Below, piece after piece: positions 56,047-64,000 of a DNA stretch of 64,000 nucleotides; positions within the stretch are counted from its first letter, which is position 1; each line of letters opens with the position of its first letter. Location of the stretch: the NCBI RefSeq assembly GCF_963855985.1, contig NC_087098.1, forward strand, positions 10,994,501 to 11,058,500. Reading direction: 5' to 3'. Made by a program: the position numbers and the translations under genes. This DNA comes from Ostrinia nubilalis (Eukaryota > Arthropoda > Insecta > Lepidoptera > Crambidae). A model generated the notes under the pieces. The model did no database searches and was not told the origin of the DNA. It saw only the letters and a program-made list of their open reading frames with translations.

Positions 56047-56978
56047 TATGTAAGTATTTCTAAAAGATCAAACTAGCTGGCAAGTCTGATAAAGTTTGGG
56101 AACCACTATAGAAATACAAGAAGCAAATTATTAATGGCACAAAGCACCTTACGGCCCGACATACGTAATGCCGGAACTGGGAGTAATTAACATGAGAGGA
56201 TTTCGGACTATCGTAATAGTTTAAAGCAGATTATAATATGCACAGTCGATAGCAAGTAGAGCTAAACAAATTTGCTGCAAAATAACGCTTATTACAAACA
56301 GGATAAGATGTTTCAGTATTTGCGTGATCTGCCTTCATTCGTAATTGGTACCTAATTGGTAGCGTTTAGCAATTATCATTAGTGCTTAATAAATACTTAA
56401 GACGATCTCTTTAATTATAATAGTGTCATAATTTACTATTCATTTGCCCATAAATTACTAACATCTAACTGTGAATAAATCACTTTCAGGAACCTAATAA
56501 TGCACTAAGTATGTTTTTTATTGGCAAATACACACACAATCTTGAGTGCGACGTCACATTGATTTAATACTAATTTCGTTCGTTCGTTTCAGCCAAATGA
56601 CGTCCACTGCTGAATAAAAGCATTAATAACAACGTTTTAGTAACTCACTACATGACTGTTATAAAGAAAGATTTGTTTTGGGTATTTATAAGAAAAAAAG
56701 CTGCTATTAAAAGTTGTGACAGTCTAAAAACGTTTTATCTTATTTCCCAATGAAAACTTTCCAAACTAACACTGACATTTTGATGTCCACTTACCATAAA
56801 ACGTTTTGGTATCCCAGCCTTCATGATTTAATGCGTTTACCCCGACAAGGGTAATTAATTCAGATGACATCCACCGTTTTGGTCTCTCAAGACACTCAGC
56901 CACTCCTTCAACTCCCGTCGGAGGCATCTCATTTAAAAGTCAAGGGAGGCACAAAGACTAGGTACAAACAACAGCATG
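56047..56978. other. Non-coding DNA with a short retroposon tail
   Basis: 56575-56620 contains TTCGTTCGTTTCAGCCAAAT and GACGTCCACTGCTGAA, a truncated member of the same LINE tail family. No gene recognised. Confidence 0.5.
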
Positions 56979-57050
56979 TTAAGCTTAACACTGTAGCACC
57001 TTATTCAGTTGTGATAGAGGCTATTTTTCAATAAAACTTTATAGCTTGAG
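56979..57050. mobile_element. Very short MITE, 72 bp, copy 2
   Basis: Inverted relative to 45516-45588; shares ACACTGTAGCACCTTATTCA and ATAGCTTGAG. Termini are less perfect than in copy 1. Confidence 0.6.
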
Positions 57051-57187
57051 ATTCTGTCAGTACGTCTCGGAAATGATAATTACCGAATTAGTAAAAGTCA
57101 AACTCTGGAAGTGCATTTCCGACGGTGTGCTTTAATTATTTTTACTTTAGTAGTTCTGTTTGAATAAATTGGCTTTTAAGATTCGGT

Positions 57188-57250
57188 ATAGACTCCTAGC
57201 AGTGGACGTCCTGTGGCTGAAATGATGATGATGATGATGATAGACTCCTA
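57188..57250 (+). mobile_element. 41-bp retroposed fragment with 11-bp target duplication
   Basis: ATAGACTCCTA flanks the insert at 57188-57198 and 57240-57250. The insert GCAGTGGACGTCCTGTGGCT then GAAATGATGATG... is only the last bases of the LINE-type family plus its (GAT)n tail. This marks (GAT)n as that family's 3' terminus. Confidence 0.85.
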
Positions 57251-58667
57251 AACTTGTGGTGCCTGATTTTAGAATATATGGCAAACAAAATAGTGTTGCG
57301 ATCTTATGTCGGGGTGTTCAAATTGATTTGAGAATGACTTCTGTAGGCATTGATCCTTATGTATAATTATATCAACAAGAGTGTGGATATTTTTCATTTA
57401 CGGAGTAATAGATATACTACCTGAATTCTACGTGAAATATCTTGAGTGATGAGTCCTTGATAAGATTTAAAAAACTGAGACTTAACCATAAAAAAACATG
57501 TATTTACACGCATAACAAAATCTAAGATCTTTGTTGTAATAAACCTATGCTATAGTCCTATGACAGTCAGGTGTGTCTAAAAAACCAACGTTATATTGAC
57601 GTGCGAAAACCATAAGCACGTAACTAAACTCTAGCCACCCAACGAAGCCGCAACTTTTTAGTCAACAACAATCTAACCGCAATAGCTCCAACCTGTCTAT
57701 TTACAACCCACCAATGTCATTGTTTCACTAAACAAACGCCAGTAAAATCTTACAGGCCGTCTTTGTCTGAACTCTGCCTCGTAAAACTTCTAATGCCTCA
57801 ATCTTGGAATCCTAGACTTTGGTGGGGTGGATACGTTACGATTACGATCCGATTGTAGAGCCGTAACGTAATGTTAAGGATTCTTATTCGATTGCTCCTG
57901 GACAGTTATGGCGCGAATGGTCGCTTGTTATTGCTGTGGAAACCGTCTCACGAAAAAAGTGTTGTCCTCGGTTCCAGGATAGTATAATATTAGGACAGCT
58001 GTTTTTATTGGTTACCCAAAAAATGAGACTTTCCTTTCTACTTTTGAATACATAATGATAAAAAAATCCAAGATAGACTTTAAAATTTCATAAGGCTGCG
58101 TTTTATAATTTATTTTAAAATACAATTTTTAAGAGTCATTTTGAATATTTGTTTATGACCTACTTATTTTACAACTGCAATCAAAATCAACATTAATTAC
58201 CTAGCACCATGGTTTAATTCTACTCTGTAGCAGCAAATCTTCAACAAGGACCCTTTACACGCTACGTTCTTAGAAGCAAGCTAAACTTATCAATCGTAGG
58301 CTCTGCATAGCAACATTGTCGTCGGCTAACTCGGTAAGTAAATGTTAAAGTAGTAATGATGATTTAGTGTCCATTATGAACGGTTCGCGGTACGGACGCT
58401 CGCAATATTGTTGAGGATTTTGATTCCAGCTACAATGACTTCATGGCGATAGCTTGAAATGTTGTGCCACATTGTTGACTTGGCTTGGAAGCGCTGGACA
58501 ATTTAATACGTGCGGTTGCAGATATTTCTTCTCTCATAGTCGTGTTCTTATTGTTGGATGATTATAGGATTATTATACGACAATATTTGTTAGTTGTGTG
58601 TTTATTTGGTAAACACCCTTGGTATTTATTTATTGCAATGTACCTACCTACGCATATAAATTGTTGT
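57251..58667. other. Non-coding DNA
   Basis: No gene or clear repeat recognised; frames are short. Confidence 0.5.
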
Positions 58668-58771
58668 TACTTACTTACTTACTTCGTTCGTTCGTACAGC
58701 CGAAAGACGTCCACTGCTGGACAAAGGCCTCCCCTAAGGATTTCCACAAAGACCGGTCCTGCGCGGCTCTT
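58668..58771 (-). repeat. Truncated non-LTR retroposon with (TTAC)n/(TTCG)n edge
   Basis: Short tandem TTAC and TTCG units precede 'GACGTCCACTGCTGGACAAA' and 'GGATTTCCACAAAGACCGGT'. Best preserved piece of this family in the window. Overlapping 60-100 codon frames here are artefacts of the repeat. Confidence 0.65.
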
Positions 58772-61225
58772 ACATACTATTCCATTATAAAAACTAAAAA
58801 AATATATTTTGATTAAAATACTTAGATAAAATATAGTTAAATGTAGCATACCTTTATCATTAGACAACTTATTCCGTTACAAAGGTAATATTTTAGACAA
58901 TATTCTAAATTAATTTTCTATAAAAAATAGTTCTTTAAATTAAAATACAAGATGAACATAAAAATAACATTCGACATTTTTTACGCCGCTACTGCCATCT
59001 GGCGTCAACTCACGTAAGCTCTGATGCGAGTGAAAGCTCCCAGAGGGCGCCATAAGTTTCAAGTGAGAGAACTTTAAAATTTTTATTGATATCCATTGCC
59101 GAAGCTTTTATAAGCTTATTTTAGCTTTGTATGTTTAAAAACTTGATAAACTACTAATTTACAATTGAAATTAAGTTTAGAATTACTTTTCTTAGCTATT
59201 GTTTCGCTATTAAGTAAGTAGGTATCTATTTCCATGTTTAAAATGCAATGTTCCCCAAAACAGCGACAAAACCCGAATAAAATGTGACTTAATAGGTAAC
59301 AAACTTTAAAGAATATTATAATACCTACATTGTATTAGCTGTATTAAAAGCGAACAGATATTTTTAACCAACGTAGGTACATTTTAATACAACACAAGAC
59401 AGCGAAATGGGTTGCCTTTAAAACAAGTTTTTTTTTCCCCTTTTAAATTAAATATATTTTTTCCACGTCTTAAATTCGCCTCCACAAGCAGTACGTATCA
59501 TAAAAGGTCCGGTACACTTTTTGCATGTGTCTCTGCTTCACATTTTTTGTTAACCCTTCGAACACCGCGGGTCTTCCAGACCAGTCCCATCACATCAATA
59601 TTTATTAACCCAATCACATTAGCAACTGTGTTTTGCTACTGCATCGAACACGATCCGAGAATGCACTCTCGCGCTAATTGAAATTATAATTGCATGAAAA
59701 ACTACACCAGATCATTAACTTGATGTTTTCATTTGAAATGATGTACGATATTTGATACGTCGTCTAGCGTAAATTACTTTATTGACTTTATGATTTGTCT
59801 CTTACAGTGTATAAAATGACAAGATAAGGTATTTTTAGTGTCGTCTTGGAAATTGTTAACAAAATAACAAAACACAACAGCTATTAATGTGTGAAAAACA
59901 AAAGAAAATCAGTTGTCTGCTGCAACTTGCGAATCGCAAAAAAGAATAAAATTAGAGAAGCAAACGTGTTTCAAAACTGCTTTCATCTATTGTTTCAATC
60001 GCTTTCGTTTACTTTTGTAAATGCGCTAAAAAAGTAAATAAATACTGGCACGAAAAACCTTAAAAGTACCTAAATTAAAATAGCAAAGCCAATGCAGATA
60101 GATTTTCCCCACCGAAAAACCAGCGCGGCACGTAATCCTAAAATCGCGTTCTCATTCGTGCTCATCTGTAATCTGGGCTCCTATTAGAGCCTTTGTCTAG
60201 CCTCGCAAATTACGGCAGACCTAGGTCGCAATACCTTTCATTCCTGACGCCGGTCGCTGGAATATAGGCGGAATATTTAGTGTCCAAATTGAGATTTATC
60301 GGCGACATGAGGGTTAAGTTGACTTTTATTTTTTGGGACTTTGTGGGAAAACGGTTAAAGTTGGAATTTTGTGTTCTTTTGTAAAGCTATTCGAGTGTTT
60401 TTATGTAGGAGGTACCTATTATAATAAGGTTTGATAATAATATAATTATTTAAATGGTAAATGGACTAGACCGAAATAAAAATATGTATTATGTAAGTAC
60501 CTTCAAGTTGAAGGCAAGACCTCTAAACTGATAAAATAGTTCGGGCAATGAAATTGATAAAAATTGAAAAAAATACAATGCTACTTAATGAATTTTATCA
60601 TTATGAACTATTTGGTTACTAAAGGTATTATTTTGCAACCAAAATGCATAGTCTACACGGACTGTCGACATTATTTCGACTGTATAGTACATCTAGTGTA
60701 TACTAGAACAAAACACAGTCGTACACAGGTCACCGGCTACTGCTATGAGCTCGTATGTAAGATTGAGAGCTAATCCTTGTTAATTAGAGAGCCCGGTCGC
60801 AGACATGAACGCTTTGTGCTGCACAACTGCCTTTAATACCGACTGGTAAAGGGTTAACATCCACGGTGCAGACTGAGCATGTAAACGGGATTCAGATTTG
60901 GACATTTTGAATACTTATTACAAATCTCCCACGGTATTAAATAAGTAAGTATTTTCAAATGAACATGATGGTAATTACCGAAAGCGTTTATTCATGCCTA
61001 TTTTCAATTCAGGAAGAAATTGAGGTTGTGAATAATTAAGTTAATTGTCACCCAACATTTGTTTTTTGTTAATTAAATTACTATAATTACTGTTCATCGA
61101 GATAATGGAATGTGAATTACTCGTCACAAAAATGATCTTTAAGTTACAGAGCAATATAACATGATGACAGCTCTACTTTATCATTTCTTAAAAAATATAT
61201 TTTATTATGTATTTACTCATAATTG
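58772..61225. other. Non-coding DNA
   Basis: 58980-59070 holds 'GCCATCTGGCGTCAACTCAC' and CCAGAGGGCGCCATAAG, probably a dispersed repeat; the latter again resembles a CTCF-type core. 60150-60400 is GC-richer. No gene supported. Confidence 0.45.
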
Positions 61226-61229
61226 ATAT

Positions 61230-61350
61230 TTTATTTTTAATTTAATTTGTACACCGCAAAGGTACGACATGTTGATACCATTTTAAATGCTGACTTAACA
61301 CCTTATGTACACATGTTTGAACAAATAAATGTATCTTTATCTTTATCTTT
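61230..61350 (+). repeat. Probable retroposon 3' end with (TATCTT)n
   Basis: 'CACCTTATGTACACATGTTT' and AACAAATAAATG are followed by three (T)ATCTTT units at about 61331-61350. The layout resembles a non-LTR retrotransposon tail with a polyadenylation-like AATAAA. Confidence 0.45.
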
Positions 61351-62049
61351 ACTCGTACTTAAATACAGTTAGGTTGTAAGAGCGAATGAAGGTACCCAAA
61401 AGGACTGTCGGTACCATTCAGGCTGTGCCTATATTAAAAGCCTTCTTATCGTCTTACTTCGACATTAAACGCCCTAGAAGGATTTACCACATACTTAAAA
61501 TCCAAAGGAGTCATGGTCGGTAAAATTGTTTTTCTACTGAAGTACCTTAGCAAACTTGAAAGTTTCAAGAAAATAGAAAAACCTATAAACTCTACCAATA
61601 TAATTTAATTTAATAGCTGATGATAGAATGATGGAATAAAGTAAATCAAGATAAAATAATCACATATTTTTTTGCAATTATTTTATTAGACAAAAACAAC
61701 AGACCTGTTTTAAATACAATAGAAGTGTCTGTCATAGTAATGTATTCTTTTTCAAATTCCCACAGCAAAAAATCGACGTCAATCGTTATATTTTTCTGGA
61801 ATGGCTCGCATAAAGATCGATTGTCCTCAGTACATACTACAGACTTCCTTTCCCGGTGCATAAAGCGAGGTTATTAGTCCAATTAGACCCCTTTTGGTAT
61901 GCATTCGTTTAAACAAGGAACTCGGATGCAAATATGAAAATGTTTTATGGAAAGGTATTTTGATAGTCGATAAAATGCCGCGGCGGGGACTGAGATACTT
62001 TGCTTTTAAATAAGCTGTACGAAGCTTTTATTATAATATTTTATTAATA
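61351..62049. other. Non-coding DNA
   Basis: A 71-codon minus-strand frame (61646-61861) has no recognised domain. No gene supported. Confidence 0.45.
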
Positions 62050-62052
62050 TTA

Positions 62053-62210
62053 AGACGGCCACCTGGTCTGATTATTTGCATATTTAAACTCTAATGTCAT
62101 GCCGGGTTTGAATCCCGCTGGAGTCTGCAGTTGTGATAATCACAAATAATCACGTGTATTTGGTGATAAAAATCTGCCACAGTAAATATTTGTTATTATT
62201 AAAGAGCAAA
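62053..62210 (+). repeat. Possible decayed SINE with tRNA-like head
   Basis: GACGGCCACCTGGTCTGATT followed 40 bp later by the box B-like CCGGGTTTGAATCCCGC (62102-62119). The box A region is eroded. No working tRNA can be folded. Confidence 0.4.
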
Positions 62211-63592
62211 CCTCCCAATGCAGTAGGAAATTGATCAACCTCTATTTATTAGCCTAATAATAAAAAAGTACGCATAAAACTGCCAGCAGCATAAGGACAA
62301 TAAATTGGACATAGTGAGCATCAGTTTCTACAACGAGTGACATAAAAGTTCCTGAGAAGATCGCGTGGAAATCTTCTATTAAACATGTTCACTTGTTTCA
62401 GCTACAGCAACACTTAACCCTCAATTAGTCCATGGTAATAGAACAGCCACGTAATTTTGACCTTTATTGCCTTTTATGGTCCAAAAATAATAAAAATTTG
62501 AACTTGCTTCTCCTGTCAGAGACAAAGAACTATTGATTGAGTAAATATTATTTTTGTAGATTCTTTAAGAATCCAAACTCACAGTCACCCTATAAACAAA
62601 ACCTGTCTCACGCGTAATCGTCGAGCATCGCTTGCGGATTATGTTGTATTTGCTTTTTACATTATTATTGTAAATGAGCCATAATTCCAGCCGACCAGAC
62701 AAAACCGTGGTCGGGCCATAATGTCCGATGTTCTGGATGCCATGATTTTGTTCGGTGAGGCTGAAATCACAGTACAGTTTTATTTTAATGATCAGATTTT
62801 TCGGAGGAGGTGGAGGACACGTGGATTTCGGTATTTCACAAAAAAGGTTAGTAAAAAAAACTTAAAGGTAAGTAAGTAGTCCATCTTTAAAGTTTTGAAA
62901 ATTTACTTAGGTACTAAATTTTACTAAGCAACATTTTATATTGTAGCCACAAGAGCTATTTATTTTTCATGGATGATAAGAGATGAAAATGAAAAATTGC
63001 ATTATAATGAAATACTGCAACTTCTGCATATTGCAAAAGAAATCATACCTCAAGATAACAACCCACCTTATCCCTTAAGAACAATAGAACACAATGCACC
63101 GCAGAACTAAAAACTTACCAGATTAATAGTCCTTCTCCACAGTCCTGTAATTACGACAATTAACATAAAGAACAAATTTAGTCTTACAGAGGCGGGATGT
63201 AATATGTCCCAGGCATGTGATTAGCCTGTCATACGATTGTAAGGGGACGCCATTGTAGTTGCATCTCGGATTCAGGGTGTGCACGTGGATGGAATCGGCG
63301 GGAGCGATTTCAAAGAAAAAATGATTTGTTGTTTAGGTGGTTATGTTAGAAAATAGTAATTGACTTTTTCTATGTCATCCTCCTGCCTTGCAAAGGGTTA
63401 AAGGTAAGGTAGATAAGTTTATTTTTAAATCAAAAAAAAGTTTTTAGTTAAGCACGCAAGCGCAGCTATTTTCTGCTTGGAATCTGTAAGATTCAGCTAT
63501 TTATCAGTCGATAGCCAAGCATGAAAAATTATCAATTGGTAAAAAAATTCTCAGTTTAGCACATTTAGGTCTAAAAAATCTAAAACTTATGT
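62211..63592. other. Non-coding DNA with a GC-richer block
   Basis: 62600-62830 is GC-richer with the near-palindrome CCGACCAGACAAAACCGTGGTCGG. No gene recognised. Confidence 0.45.
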
Positions 63593-63734
63593 GCTCGTAT
63601 TCACAAACGATGGCTGCATAAGTGAAGCAGCAAACCGAACTCACAGCGTTGAAAAGAGCTCTGTGATTGGTTCGTGTGTCATCCTGTGCGTCCAGGCGCA
63701 CTGAAACCTCATAGTAATGTTTGTGAATACGAGC
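63593..63734. mobile_element. MITE (CGTATTCACAAA family), copy 2
   Basis: 142 bp, termini GCTCGTATTCACAAAC and GTTTGTGAATACGAGC, a perfect 16-bp inverted pair. Opposite orientation to the copy at 15813-15958. A 65-codon minus-strand frame across it is not a gene. Confidence 0.85.
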
Positions 63735-64000
63735 GTAATTTATGTAGGTAGGGTAAATTCAATTTTTATTCAAAGCCTAAACAAGACGACGAATTCTTTC
63801 TCTTATCCGGTTTATCAAATATGTCATCAATTAGGAACACAACCCCGAAGCCTATAAATAAAAATTTACTGTATCGAAATACCAGGTTTCAGGTTCAGAA
63901 TAAAGGTACATATTACCTAGTCAAAATATAAATGAACCGCTACATTTCAGCTCCGTCTTTACAGCGTGGAACAAAGGCTTTTTTGTAGCACCGCACCTCG
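63735..64000. other. Non-coding end of window
   Basis: No gene recognised. 'TTACAGCGTGGAACAAAGGC' near the end weakly recalls the LINE tail family. Confidence 0.4.

Noticed and set aside
1..64000. CRISPR array, bacterial operons or phage genes
   Set aside because: The window is insect nuclear DNA. The regular repeats found are transposon leader motifs and MITEs, not CRISPR repeats.

Overview
This is AT-rich eukaryotic nuclear DNA, most likely from a lepidopteran insect (moth or butterfly). The assignment rests on several dispersed repeats that I recognise as typical of lepidopteran genomes: a tRNA-derived SINE, several palindromic MITE families, non-LTR retrotransposon 3' ends with the 'ACGTCCACTGCTG' signature, and the 'GGGTTCCGTAC' repeat. 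The species cannot be named. I found no convincing host protein-coding gene, rRNA or functional tRNA. The window reads as intergenic or very long intronic sequence, and nearly all long reading frames belong to transposable elements.

Two complete, recently inserted LTR retrotransposons dominate. The first is a BEL/Pao element on the + strand (1096-7809). It has 201-bp LTRs that look identical, a perfect 5-bp target duplication (ATGAC), a tRNA-Tyr-like primer-binding site, a long 5' leader and a single 1756-codon Gag-Pol frame. The leader carries six identical copies of a 17-bp motif that resembles a CTCF site. The second is a Ty3/Gypsy element on the - strand (33488-38472). It has 322-bp LTRs that also look identical, a short target duplication and a 1352-codon Gag-Pol frame. 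Unusually, the start codon of that frame lies inside the 5' LTR, so there is no untranslated leader and no recognisable primer-binding site. The Gypsy element sits inside an older dispersed repeat, which it split in two.

Layout. 1-1095: old MITE and a LINE tail. 1096-7809: intact BEL. 7815-10140: decayed remains of a second BEL element, broken up by a LINE fragment, a foldback sequence and another LINE tail. 10140-19600: AT-rich non-coding DNA with MITEs. 19620-21480: a composite inverted-repeat element with a MITE nested in it. 21500-33400: non-coding DNA with dispersed repeats and a strong hairpin near 28 kb. 33396-38579: Gypsy element in its host repeat. 38.6-39.3 kb: two MITEs, one nested. 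39.75-40.17 kb: a GC-richer tandem duplication that may be regulatory. 41-64 kb: non-coding DNA with short retroposon insertions showing clear target duplications, a tRNA-derived SINE at 55.8-56.05 kb, and more MITEs.

The elements do not form a pathway. Each LTR element encodes its own capsid/nucleocapsid, protease, reverse transcriptase, RNase H and integrase. The short elements have no coding capacity and would depend on enzymes supplied from elsewhere.
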